The notes under the pieces: generated by a model
What the model saw: the letters and a program-made list of their open reading frames with translations, nothing else
What the model was told of the DNA's origin: nothing
The model's database searches: none
Shown here: positions 20,601 to 29,571 of the stretch, one piece after another
How positions within the stretch are numbered: position 1 is the first letter of the stretch
How the letters are laid out: every line of letters starts with the position of its first letter
Assembly: GCA_001766655.1 (NCBI GenBank)
Contig: MJCC01000003.1
Span: 1,068,480-1,132,479, forward strand
Source of the DNA: Phytomonas francai
Lineage: Eukaryota; Euglenozoa; Kinetoplastea; Trypanosomatida; Trypanosomatidae
Reading direction: 5' to 3'
Length of the DNA stretch: 64,000 nt
Position numbers and translations under genes: made by a program

Positions 20601-20738
20601 ACTGAGATTGAAATGGCTGCCGTTATGCGCTTCTGTGGAAGCTGAGCCCGAGATGCCCAGCATTTCCTCAACGGGAACATCCCTCTTTTTTAAACTGCAT
20701 TGTGGATTAGCTTCTGTTTGTCTTACTCCCTCTTGCAT
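17673..20738 (-). CDS. CABLES-type cyclin-box protein with long Ser/Arg-rich N-terminal region
   Basis: 1021 residues from the ATG at 20,738. The frame extends further to a GTG, but that stretch (Phe/Tyr-rich) is the translated pyrimidine tract of the splice acceptor. The last ~210 residues carry a cyclin-like domain that resembles CABLES1/2, proteins that link cyclin-dependent kinases to other kinases: VISFVDKKILKKDLN, LTHLRKIKNELL, TVAHAYWYFERL, ANRKVVLAACVLLAIKF, then FPAYVGLDFTL. An acidic insertion of about 20 residues (AEAEEDEDNVK) splits the domain. The first 800 residues are low complexity: poly-Ser, RS-like clusters and a basic block RRRRRRKAKRRRRRKKKRR. They are encoded partly by GAA/GAC-type triplet repeats on the plus strand. 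A role in cell-cycle control is inferred from the domain only. Confidence 0.8.
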   Translation of the reverse strand: MQEGVRQTEANPQCSLKKRDVPVEEMLGISGSASTEAHNGSHFNLSYGNDSAKLHSQCTDNHNNISDSKNKNKSAATSTLAGGVPAILGACRTSQYLALFDTNTVKPHPDLAKTNNATEKQDERMRIASEENYSEKSRAKEYKEDLKVKYPANSASYNQEGVDECENTMKLGKDTQVKVEHNLSLTPSSEVAPRAKPTPKALPPSGIIRSQIQINFLSNISTKPTGNRRGRAKSHSSSSSSSSFSSSSSSSSSLSKTRTSWEGSNTSHFLKNNLPHSGIPGSTLSPSQIPQQPLRNNTLNVRNLVRKQGQNVRMRFISLTHSEINPRLSFSSNHSVLPIPPLPPAAAPLFALEEAATASANAARSNGQKKERVRKARPNVPNHRSARKRSGSSSSSSSSTRASGFKSGENPSSFLKTAFTDGGRGDIRIPSRRKSTFPRSSLSSPQSSSTSTTSSSTTSSSSSGSLSASSSSSSSSSFSSSPASDRSHRHRRRRRRKAKRRRRRKKKRRSRWDAYWEVKQLAAAAAAPISLCTILTRFAPQDILQWREQHVVMPFRGESFSDNASHGSHAPPVRRASWTRRKHSHGGSSSRSSSLARRNARTRHNKSRPPAHNRNHPPALANSYGKEVEERNHGDAREGADAGGLAEEDTYQDFVVNSQFLRGNYEDVGEASSSATRSRSRSSSSTNSSRAGGHHKSNHHHHHTTTNTANNSFRYSRNTSRSGSSGSSRIKRKSNHGSSSSSSSSSSSTSRSSQSGRGEKDSHYTKHMRSYRKMLKRHVYRDNPAFYNAFFLDSGNITGGERRKKLIVLPSYRTSVISFVDKKILKKDLNNHFYVQHPELEVCGVKLTHLRKIKNELLVYALEEDSPLELSTVAHAYWYFERLVVQGMVGKANRKVVLAACVLLAIKFLETGDVSRKLQYFRNRWKRFHLLSSVMLGGGKAEAEEDEDNVKVDWEQVERSEFPAYVGLDFTLLQDLGSNVITTHIECLLQQINVTFQEYYSKKFVSPVYLNKYNYYSNLYY

Positions 20739-22884
20739 CCAATACTTGCAAAATTTTAAGAAACAATAAAAGCAATGATAATAATAATAATAATAAAATA
20801 AGAAATGAAAAAGCACGCTGCTTAGCTGAGAGTTGAAGGTATAGACGTCGGTGATCTGTCCAACTCAGAGCATGCAAGCACCTTTTCCACTTCGAGTGGA
20901 AATAAGGTATGGGTAGGCAATTAAGAAAAGAAAATGAGAAGACTAAAGCTACTTGCTAAACAGGCTGCCCTTCCTAGTATAGATGTTTTTCCTTCCAAAA
21001 AAAAAAAGAGGAAAGACGAATAAATGAGAATGAGCATAGAACAGAGACAAGTATTGATGGTATACGGTCATAGGTTTTATCCAAGAATTCTTTTTTAAAA
21101 ATGTGTTGATTTTCCTTCAAGAAAAATTATTAAAAATAATTTTAAAGAGGAATTTAAGACCAACGGTTGTAGTAGTGGGGATAAATTTGATTTGTATCGA
21201 TTTTGACGTACGTTTTTTTCTCTTATAATCAGTGACCCTACCTGTGATCAAATATGCGAAGCTATTGCATTCCCTTAAAATTCAAGGATGCTCTGTGATT
21301 TACGTATTTCATATAGAATTACCCAGCTTGATTACACCCATGGAATTCCAAAACTCTACCTGCCTTCATTCTAAAAAAAAAAAAAAATGAATTTAGAAAT
21401 ATAAAGGGGTTTTCTATCAGATTTCAATAAATTTGTCTACTTTCGCTACTTTCCTGAACGATACTTTGAATGCTGATCTTGGAAATCTCCGCACCTTGCC
21501 GGGTGTCTGGAAAATTTTTCCAAAACCTTGTTTTAACGAAACTGCCTTCAAGCCATACCTTGAAGTATATCAGTTTGATATTAGATGGGTTAACATGTAA
21601 GTAACAATGCATACTAAAAAGAAAAAAAAAACAATGCCCTTCAATATAAAAAATGAAAAACCTAGTTTACAGACGAAACCTGAATTTCATTATTACAAAG
21701 AAGGATGGGTCCGTGATATGAAATCTAAATAAACATATTCCTAAAAGCAAAGATTTGTTTTGAATTTGAAATTAAATAAAAATAATAGGAATATATACAA
21801 TTTTTTTATTTAAGATTGATTTAATATTTCGAAAATTACATGAATGTCGCTTAGCGAATTGATTTGCATGTTGGGGGTTTATAAAGAAATGCTTTAAAAT
21901 TGAAAAAAAGAAAGCATATATGTCCTCCAATTGGAAAAAAATGAAAAACATCGAAGCCCAATATAACAATAATAAAAGCAATAATAACAGCAATTGTAAT
22001 GTAAATTTCTTAGCATGAAAATGTGATTATTTTATTTTTTTGACGAAGCTATAGAAAAAAAACCCATGTTCCATTCCCATTAAAATATATAGTTATCTTA
22101 TGTCTATTTGACTGATAAGCAGTTTTTTTTTTTTTGCAAAGAGAATATGATAAAAGATGATATTAGAATCCAGGGTTCTTGATTTCGGGTTGTTCTTTTT
22201 TGCGCTCCTTTCTTTCTCGCTCTTAACCTCAACCTTACACTAAATTTTACTGATCCTATTCGGGTAAGTCGATCGAAATCGTTTCTACACGTCTTTAGAC
22301 GTTGTCGTTGCTATTTTATCGTTTATCCCATCTACGTAACGCCAAACATCTGTACAGTTTAATTTAAATTTTAACCAGTAAGTGGGAATAACGCCACGGT
22401 ATGCATTAAAACTCTACTTAGCAATGGCACAATGTCAACAAATCACGGTTCCGATTGGACAACTAAACTGATTAGGATAAAAGTCCGAAAAATGCGCCTA
22501 ATTGCCAAAATTCAGACTCGATTTTACAAAAAATCAGGAAAAGAAATAGCAAACATCAACAGTTCTAGTCATTCAGTTAGTCCAATTCGATGGAGCAACT
22601 TAAAGTCCCCTGAACTATGGAGATCCAAACCCTTTCTTTTCCCACCAAGTGTTGCGTGTAAACCCTACCTGGGCATCCAGGCAAGGGTGCGACGCGATTG
22701 AAAGTCCTGAATAATCAATAGCGCGCAAGCGGCGAAGAACTCTTGCCGACAAACGTCCCTATGGATGAGTATGTCTGTGTGTATAAAAAGAGATCAAATA
22801 CGCTTTCGTATCGAACGGTGCTGGACCCAGAGCCGGGTACCGAGCCGTTGTTTAATCCGCCACGAATGAGCCATGTCGCGTCGA
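20739..22884. other. Long AT-rich intergenic region downstream of the unknown 319-aa gene
   Basis: About 2.1 kb, rich in A/T runs. A 62-codon ATG frame on the minus strand (21,424-21,612) has a slightly higher GC content but no recognisable similarity. A perfect two-part hairpin lies at 22,662-22,688. A plus-strand 89-codon frame (22,432-22,701) is antisense to the array and is not supported. No tRNA or rRNA features seen. Confidence 0.6.
22662..22688. other. Stem-loop in the 3' region of the unknown 319-aa gene
   Basis: ACCCT (22,662-22,666) pairs with AGGGT (22,684-22,688), and CCTGG (22,668-22,672) pairs with CCAGG (22,677-22,681) around a four-base loop GCAT, with a small internal bulge. 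It begins about 200 bases after the stop codon at 22,885, in the likely 3' UTR. Function unknown. Confidence 0.45.
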
Positions 22885-23844
22885 TCAACTCACCCCCACC
22901 CCACTCCCCGCAGCCTCCTTCCCCACATCGTCGGGGCCGTGGGAGGAGGGGAGGGAGGGGGGCTTCTCGAGCTCGCCAAAGCGCCGAGGAAGGGTCATGA
23001 AATGCTCGGACGACCACAGCGCACGTTCCGAAAAATGATGCTCGTGCTTGCTAAAGAAACAAGACGCGAAGACGGGGGTGTCCGTCCAAAGCTTGTCGAT
23101 TTCCGACTTCGTCTCGGGCACCTCCTTGGGGAAAAAGTCCCAGGACCTGAGTTTGAGGTCGACGACCGGAAAGGGCTTCGACCTCCGGAGGGACGGGGAC
23201 GTCGTCGTGGTATCCGCGGCGTAGCTCGCGTGCGCGTTGTTGTCGATATCCGACGACGACGCGAGCCCTTTAGGGGAGTCCGTGATGCTGGACGGGTCCT
23301 CCAAGGGCGAGGAGTCCTCGCAGGGGGGGCTCGAGCAGGCCCTCCACCGCCCCCGCCCGATCGAGGCCGCGGCTTCCCCCGCGAGGGGGCTCGCCGAGGG
23401 GAGATCGGCCTCGAGGCCCCGCCCGGGGTCCGCCCGGCAGGCGCGCCAGAGGCTCTGGAGGTTGGCGAAGAACCCCACCGCGGAGGAGCACTCCGGCGGG
23501 ACGTAGGGGTGGGGGTCGACGGAGTCGAGCCAGCTCTGAATCGAGAGCTTGACCTCGGGGCTCGGCCGGGTCTGCATCGCCCCCCCCAGCGTACACACCT
23601 CCGTCATCAGACAGACATCATGCTGCGTCGACTGCCCGTTCGAGTTCGCCAGGATCGAGATCACGGCGTTTTTGTCGTACAGGGCGTTCGAGAAGAGCGG
23701 TTTGGAGTGATAGGTCTGCGGCAGGAGTCGATCACAATTAAGGCCCATCTCCGTCTGGAACGCATTATCGGCTAAAATTTTGCTCGAATGCGGCTTCGTA
23801 CGCATGGGGCCTTTCGGATAGGGATTTACATCTTTATCAGACAT
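22885..23844 (-). CDS. Hypothetical protein, 319 residues
   Basis: I do not recognise the family. Two ATGs compete: 23,868 (MIVDSVPS) and 23,844 (MSDKDVNPYP). The first AG after the long pyrimidine tract lies inside the upstream ATG-ATA-G, so trans-splicing there would remove it; I chose 23,844. The protein has no clear membrane segment. A Ser/Pro/Ala-rich middle (about 135-225) is flanked by more structured-looking parts (DKNAVISILANS; LKLRSWDFFPKEVPETKSEIDKLW). The centre is much richer in G+C than the ends. Third-position bias and the lack of stops over 320 codons support coding, but the GC-rich block also opens long antisense frames, so coding here is less certain than in neighbouring genes. 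Confidence 0.6.
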   Translation of the reverse strand: MSDKDVNPYPKGPMRTKPHSSKILADNAFQTEMGLNCDRLLPQTYHSKPLFSNALYDKNAVISILANSNGQSTQHDVCLMTEVCTLGGAMQTRPSPEVKLSIQSWLDSVDPHPYVPPECSSAVGFFANLQSLWRACRADPGRGLEADLPSASPLAGEAAASIGRGRWRACSSPPCEDSSPLEDPSSITDSPKGLASSSDIDNNAHASYAADTTTTSPSLRRSKPFPVVDLKLRSWDFFPKEVPETKSEIDKLWTDTPVFASCFFSKHEHHFSERALWSSEHFMTLPRRFGELEKPPSLPSSHGPDDVGKEAAGSGVGVS

Positions 23845-24871
23845 GGAAGGAACCGAATCGACTATCATATGAAAAAAATAATAATAATACAAGATGCAGA
23901 AGCCAACAAAAGTTATAGAAAGAGGCTAACGTGCACTACAAGATTATGGTTTATTTGTTACCGTATGTAAACACTCTTGTACAAGACCGGCCAATATCCC
24001 TAAAATGGAAGAAGCCTAGGAGTGTAGTAGAAAAATACAAATTCGATTGGAAATTATGTATAACTTCACCACGTAATTATGATAAAAAATTGACGTGATG
24101 AAATTTTTAAATGATTAAGAATAAAACTTACCTCCAAGAAAAAACAAGTAAACAATGCTATAATTTTTATTCGGAAAATGAAGGAAGAGTGTGCACAATG
24201 ATTTTTTCGTACTATGAAGTACGTTTGGAGGAGACTAGGCTTATGGTTGCTGCAAAAAAAAAAAAAACCCACGAAAAAATTCTTTATATAGAAATATATA
24301 GGAATCAATATTTAAGCTTTTTTTCAGCTACAGACACGTGTGTAACTTGTCTGCACTTGGCTTTTAGAAAATATTTTCTTATCGTAAGGAAAGCCAATAA
24401 TAACGATGGGAACTAACCTACACAAAACACTGTATCCTCTCGTGGAGAACCACTGAGGTTTTTAAGGAAAGAAACGTTACCTTGATTGAAGAAGGAAAGT
24501 GTAACTTTATCTCTAAGAAGCTTAAGCTACTTGGATTTAGTTTTGGAGCAATATTAGGCTACACTTTCCTCTATTTATGGACGCAAAAATTTATCTGTTT
24601 CTTTTCGAACGATCAATAAAGAAAAGAGACTAAATTGGATAGATATTGCGAAGGAAATTATTGCACCTATAAAAATATGTGGAGACGGAAAAATGTTAAA
24701 CCAAGTATTAATAACAAACACAGCTATTAATTGTTTTGATATTCTCTGCAAGGGTGTGCTAGTGTGGTGTATATACAGCTTTGAAAATTCGATTCTATTG
24801 TTTTTTCCTCCGAACCGCTAATCGCTACTAATTTCTGTGCTGTTGCTGTAGCGATGAAATGCTAAACAATA

Positions 24872-24890
24872 ATATATATATATATATATA
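24872..24890. repeat. TA dinucleotide microsatellite
   Basis: About nine TA units in an AT-rich spacer. Confidence 0.85.
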
Positions 24891-25514
24891 AAGAGAGAAA
24901 TCTGAACTCAAACGGTACAGAAACGAAAATCTCTTTAAAATAATTAAGCCTAAATAAACGAATAGTGTATATTTTAAATCTTAGCTACCCTTATAAATAC
25001 AACAGAACACCTTTTTCGGTGCGCAACTTGAACGATGAAGAAAAAAATGCGTATTTGTGAAAAGAAACGAAACAAGTGAATAATAGGAAAAAAGGACTCG
25101 AGCTTGATGAATGTCGGTTTAGTATTTGTCTAAAAAGTTAATAGAATGACAGTCAAATATAGGGACGTTGAGAGATTTAAAAAAACCACAAAGGTTTCTC
25201 TGTGTGTCTCCTCTAAGGAGCTTTGTGGATCAGCAAAGATGAACAAAACTATTAAATACTACTCGCACTAATTTATATATACTTATATATAAGTAATAAA
25301 TATTGATACAGAAATAAATCTAAATTGACAGCGCAAACTGTTTAGGTAGAGATACAATGAATTCAAAAGAGTTTAGTGTTGAGCAACGCAATTAACCTGT
25401 GATTTACCTTTAAGAAAAATATAGATATATAAGATAAATAAGTTACCTCACACCCCGAAAAAAAAAAAACTTAAATTCCTTGAATGATATATAAATATAA
25501 ATATATACAGTGAA

Positions 25515-25537
25515 AGAGAGAGAGAGAGAGAGAGAGA
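25515..25537. repeat. AG dinucleotide microsatellite
   Basis: About eleven AG units. On the minus sense this is a CT tract some 270 bases downstream of the mutase-fusion stop codon, so it may act as a polypyrimidine signal for the next gene or simply be a microsatellite. Confidence 0.85.
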
Positions 25538-25804
25538 CAGCGTGTATGAATAATATTTAAGGAATACAAAAGTATAAGGTAATGGAAGCCTAAGAGGCTA
25601 CACACACTGAGGGAAGCATAATAGTAAAAGTCAAATGCTGCGTTACTTCATGGCGGCGTTAACTTCCATCGTAACCTTTTTGGTCTATTAGCACGCTTTA
25701 ACGGGACACCGGTTAGAATCTAGTTTCATTCAACAATAAGAAAAGATGCGCTAGAGGCGAAACCAATAGGCAAGACGCCAGCGTAGCCCCACACCGATGC
25801 CGCC

Positions 25805-28102
25805 TCACGTGCGATAGTGATAGTACGCGCTCGCGCGCTTCAAAAGCGGCACCAACGCCTCCCCGCGGAAGCGCCCGAGCCCGCCGCCCTCCGCGGCCGC
25901 GATCTCGCTGTAGTACTCGAGGCCATCGCGGAAGGCGCCCCCCTCGCGCGTCTTCGCGGCGACGGCGACGGGGACGCCCTCGGAGGAGTGGTCGCCCGCC
26001 CCGAGCGGCGTCGCGTGGTCGGCGGCGACGGCCATCGCGGCGCCCGGCGGGAGGGCCTCCCAGAGGGCCGCCATCGCGGCCCCGCAGCGCCGCAGCGCCG
26101 CCAACTTCCGCGCCGCCTCGCGCGCGTGGCCGGCGTCGTCGACGGCCTTCACGTGGAGCACCGCGAAGTCGTAGGCCGCGGCCCCCCCCAAAGCGGACGG
26201 CGGCGAAGAGGGCCGCAGCCGCAGCCGCAGCCGCAGCCCCGCGAGGACGGCGTCGAGCTTCGCGTCGAGGTCCGGGAGGGCCTCGCGGGGGGGCGCGGGG
26301 AGCCCGCAGGCGGCCCCGACCCCGCGAATCACGCAGGTCGCGGCCACGAGGACGCCGCGGCGGCCGTGGCGGACGGCGAAGGCCGGCGCCCAGCCCTTTT
26401 TGGCGGCCCCGCGCAGGAGCAGGACGTTCGCGAGGCTCCGCCGCGGGCCCGGCGCCGTCCCGGCGGCCACGCCGCGGTTCTGCGCGCGCCGCGCGGCGTT
26501 GATCGGGTGGCCGCGGAGCCGCGCGATGAGCCGGGCCGAGGCGGCCTCGACAACCCGGCAGGTGTACGCGGCCGCGGCGTACTCGGCGTGGTCGCGGCCC
26601 ACCGTCGGCTCGCAGGGCCGCAAAAGAAGCCCGTCCATCAGGCAGTCCGTCCCGGTGATCTTGTCGGAGAGCCGCCCGGGGACGCCGGCGGCCGCGGCCG
26701 CCCGACGGGGCCCCGTGAGCGCGACCACGCAGCGGTGCCCCTTCGCGTGCCGGACCCGGATCGCGTGCGGGTAGGCGAAGGGCCGGCCCGCGAGGTCGGA
26801 CTCGACGGGGGTGCCGTCGAGCGCCGCGCAGAGCACCGCGGCCTCCCGCCCAAAGTCGCGATCGCAGCAGCGGCGAATCACGTACCGGGCGCCGTTCCTC
26901 GAGCGCGACGCCCCCGCCCGCTCCAACGCCGCGTCCTCGTCGCCGAAGCCGTCCTCGTCGGGGTCGGCGAAGGTCGCGAAATTGCACTTGAAGGCGAGGT
27001 CCTCGTCGTCAAGGGGGAGGCCCGCGCCCAGGGCCTCGTAGGCGCCGCGGCCGCGGTAGTACGCGTGGGGCGGGTAGCCAAACATGCTGAGGTGCGCCGT
27101 ATCGCTCCCGCAGCTCACGCCGGCCGTGTACGGATCCATCAGGCCGCTCGCCCCCGCGCGCGTCAGGCAATTAATCCCCGGGCATACAAATTCGTTATCC
27201 CGCTCACACAAAGAGCCGTCCTGGAGGCCCAAAATCGCGGGCATCTCACACCCGGGCTCACCCGGCGGCGGCGGCGGCGGCGGCTCGGAGGACGCAATCC
27301 GGGGCGGTACCCCAGCCACCACCTCGAGCGGGGTGCGGTTGCCAAGCTCGGGGTAGGTGTTGTCGGCAAGGCCGTCAATAATAAAGAGAACAATGGGGGC
27401 AGGGAACAAGGGCGCGCCGTAGGCACCCGCACCCGCGACCGTCGAGGGTGGCTGCACATCGTTTGGAAGCGCATTCAGAGCTTGCTGAAGTTTACGTGCA
27501 GACTCCTCGGAGAAGAGGTGCGCCGGGCCTCCAGCGAACCGAGACCCGTAGTTCTCCAAGGTCAAACCCGCAGAGAAGCGAGACAGCAGCATCGTCGAAC
27601 TCTTCGGCTGGGCGCTATCCCAGTCTGCCGGGAAGTCCGTTGATCTAAAATAAGCCGTAGCGCGGAGCAACGCCGCGATCGGTTGGGATGCGTCCAAGGA
27701 TGACTGGACATCAAAAGGCTTGAGCAAACGCTGGCGTTCCGTCGGCATGTGTGTGATGGGTACCTGTGGGATGACGTGTATGGGTGCTGACTTGTACACA
27801 CCGCTATCCACCTCCTCAAGCACATTCAGCCACGCCAGCATCTTGTCCGTTACGAGAAACAACTCCCCTTCAACCGGTTTGCAGGAAGCGGTGGCATCCG
27901 GAAGGTTAAGCATACACGGCGAACAGTCAGGAAAGTCAGGTAAGAGGTTTGTAAATAGTGGATATCGTCTGCTTGTTTTGGCTGTGCTGATGAATATGGC
28001 TTCGTCAGGGTTTGCAAGCCAGTAGATGTAATTGTTTTCGCCGCGCATGAGTGTGCCATAAACGAAAATCAAATGTCGGAAAACGGTGTCATCAGAATGC
28101 AT
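25805..28102 (-). CDS. Fusion: gamma-glutamylcyclotransferase-like domain + archaeal-type cofactor-independent phosphoglycerate mutase
   Basis: 765 residues from the first ATG (28,102; the frame continues only to a GTG). Residues about 10-115 resemble the gamma-glutamylcyclotransferase/AIG2 fold: FVYGTLMRG at 13-21, then VEGELFLV and LNVLEEV. From about 233 the protein matches the archaeal-type 2,3-bisphosphoglycerate-independent mutase (apgM), which converts 3- to 2-phosphoglycerate in glycolysis: IIDGLAD, GNRTPLEVV, CGSDTAHLSMFGY, YYRGRGAYEALGAG, CNFAT, LHVKAVDDAGH, ADHATPLGAGDHS. The metal and phosphoserine motifs look intact. A Pro/Cys-containing insertion of about 50 residues follows TPLEVV. 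The mutase half looks 75-85% G+C by eye, the cyclotransferase half close to 50%. No C-terminal SKL-like glycosomal signal is present (ends HYRT). Confidence 0.87.
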   Translation of the reverse strand: MHSDDTVFRHLIFVYGTLMRGENNYIYWLANPDEAIFISTAKTSRRYPLFTNLLPDFPDCSPCMLNLPDATASCKPVEGELFLVTDKMLAWLNVLEEVDSGVYKSAPIHVIPQVPITHMPTERQRLLKPFDVQSSLDASQPIAALLRATAYFRSTDFPADWDSAQPKSSTMLLSRFSAGLTLENYGSRFAGGPAHLFSEESARKLQQALNALPNDVQPPSTVAGAGAYGAPLFPAPIVLFIIDGLADNTYPELGNRTPLEVVAGVPPRIASSEPPPPPPPGEPGCEMPAILGLQDGSLCERDNEFVCPGINCLTRAGASGLMDPYTAGVSCGSDTAHLSMFGYPPHAYYRGRGAYEALGAGLPLDDEDLAFKCNFATFADPDEDGFGDEDAALERAGASRSRNGARYVIRRCCDRDFGREAAVLCAALDGTPVESDLAGRPFAYPHAIRVRHAKGHRCVVALTGPRRAAAAAGVPGRLSDKITGTDCLMDGLLLRPCEPTVGRDHAEYAAAAYTCRVVEAASARLIARLRGHPINAARRAQNRGVAAGTAPGPRRSLANVLLLRGAAKKGWAPAFAVRHGRRGVLVAATCVIRGVGAACGLPAPPREALPDLDAKLDAVLAGLRLRLRLRPSSPPSALGGAAAYDFAVLHVKAVDDAGHAREAARKLAALRRCGAAMAALWEALPPGAAMAVAADHATPLGAGDHSSEGVPVAVAAKTREGGAFRDGLEYYSEIAAAEGGGLGRFRGEALVPLLKRASAYYHYRT

Positions 28103-28821
28103 CGGATTCACTTTACAAGTTTAAATTCTAAACAAGTTCTTTTTCCTGAACAGCGATAGTGGTGTTTTCTTTTTTTTTTTTGAGGTTATCTCTATAGATC
28201 AGCTAGTTTTAAAAGAAAAAGAAGAAAATCCGAAAAGTTGGAAAATGTGTAGCCATACTTGGTCCACACATACAAGAAAAAAAAAAGGATCAATCCATTA
28301 TCAAACCCTATAATAAGATCATTTGCATTTTGATGCGAAGCATCCTTGAAGCTTCAAACGGCTGAAACGCAGAAAGAAGGCATATAAAGGGAAAAATAGA
28401 GGAACCATAAATACACGGTAATCTTTTCCTTTGGAATAGCTACGTATGTTACAGGTTAAAAAAGATCACTGTATATTACGCAGTGACACAACTTTTGGAA
28501 ACAAGAAAAAAAGAGGCAAGACTACCCGCAAATGAAATATTTACATAAGGTAAACAGAGCACGGGCAAAAAATAAACTGCATTTAATCCGATCAAAGGGA
28601 AAAGACTATGAAAAAGGAATAATAAGGATTTTAAAAGTGAGATGACTGAAAATATTCATGGGCCAAAGCGACAAAATTACCTTAGAAACACTAGGTAATC
28701 GTAGCAAGCATGGATATTAGATATTTCTAGAATTCATTTTCCATCGGTACTCAATGTCAATAGAACGTCGGATATTCCTAGGCTAGCCTTTGTTGTGCGG
28801 TAAGAAAAACGAGGAGAACTA

Positions 28822-28901
28822 TCTTCAGCCACGCCTCCCTATTCCTAACGCTCACTCCGCGTAGGTAACTCTCCTTGTTCTCCAGATGATTTCATCAGTT
28901 G
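28822..28901 (-). ncRNA. Possible C/D-box snoRNA (candidate 1)
   Basis: On the minus sense TGATGA (28,897-28,892) is followed 63 bases later by CTGA (28,828-28,825). This is the C-box/D-box spacing of kinetoplastid C/D snoRNAs, in an ORF-free, less AT-rich segment of the array. The terminal stem is poor and I could not match the guide to an rRNA target, so this is only a candidate. Confidence 0.2.
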
Positions 28902-29152
28902 ACGCCACCATATTACAACGACACTGAAGGTCCTTTTATCAATCGATTGAGATATTCTTGAGAAACTCTCTTCCCGATTTGAACGGATGTTTTGCCTTTT
29001 TTCCGAGAGAGAGCCCTTTCATACACTCGTACATCTCCTGGTTTTTCTCCGCTAGTGCGGGGACCTACGTACCATTTTGATGGCTAGACTCTTTGTGTGT
29101 GAAGATCCCACCCCAGCTAGCTGTTTACTTCAAACACATCCGAGACATTAGT

Positions 29153-29229
29153 CCCTCAGATACTCTTGTGATAACGTTAATCACCGGCTCAGTCCTTTTT
29201 CTTGCCAACTCAGTTATCTCTCATCAAAA
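29153..29229 (-). ncRNA. Possible C/D-box snoRNA (candidate 2)
   Basis: On the minus sense TGATGA (29,226-29,221) is followed by an internal CTGA (29,192-29,189), a TGAT-containing segment, and a final CTGA (29,159-29,156). That order resembles C, D', C', D. Total length of about 75 bases is typical. No clear terminal stem and no target identified. Confidence 0.2.
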
Positions 29230-29571
29230 CCTTTTCTGAGAAATTCCTATGACTTTCCATCCCCTCTGAATAAGAATAGGATGGGCGAAAATAAACGATA
29301 TAGAAAACCTATCTGGATACTTGATGAGTGCAAACATCACTCCTGTTTTAGCCTTCCTGTAGCTAGAATACTATATCGTAGAATTAGAGAGGGGAAAAAG
29401 GAGTCAAAGACAGAGTGAAAGAATCCGTCCTGATTAACAGCCTCATTACGGTATCTACAAATATATTGTACGGGAAGAAACCATTAATTCATTTTAATTT
29501 TATAATAAACCGAAAGAAAGTATTGCGTGTGAGCTTTAATATAGTAAATAAATCGTCATCGGATTAACGCT

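Larger units (their letters stand above)
23845..25804. other. Long AT-rich intergenic region upstream of the unknown gene
   Basis: Nearly 2 kb, very AT-rich, with a TA repeat (24,872-24,890) and an AG repeat (25,515-25,537). A pyrimidine tract on the minus sense just above 23,845 provides the acceptor for the unknown gene. Short open frames here (about 24,066-24,416) are A/T-run artefacts. No RNA gene recognised. Confidence 0.65.
28103..29571. other. Long intergenic region between uS14 and the mutase fusion
   Basis: About 1.47 kb. The parts next to the mutase gene are AT-rich. The stretch 28,780-29,300 is less AT-rich than usual spacer and has no long frame on either strand. Two minus-sense segments there have C-box and D-box-like motifs spaced as in small nucleolar RNAs (see findings). 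I cannot confirm either. Confidence 0.5.

Noticed and set aside
21424..21612. 62-codon minus-strand frame in the long AT-rich spacer
   Set aside because: No motif, no obvious acceptor nearby, and length within chance for this DNA.
22432..22701. 89-codon plus-strand frame
   Set aside because: Opposite to all genes in this unit and without recognisable similarity; considered as a retroelement remnant but no reverse-transcriptase or tail feature seen.
25817..27643. 608-codon plus-strand frame and a 424-codon minus frame over the mutase fusion
   Set aside because: They lie in the same GC island; only the 765-codon frame shows conserved mutase and cyclotransferase motifs.
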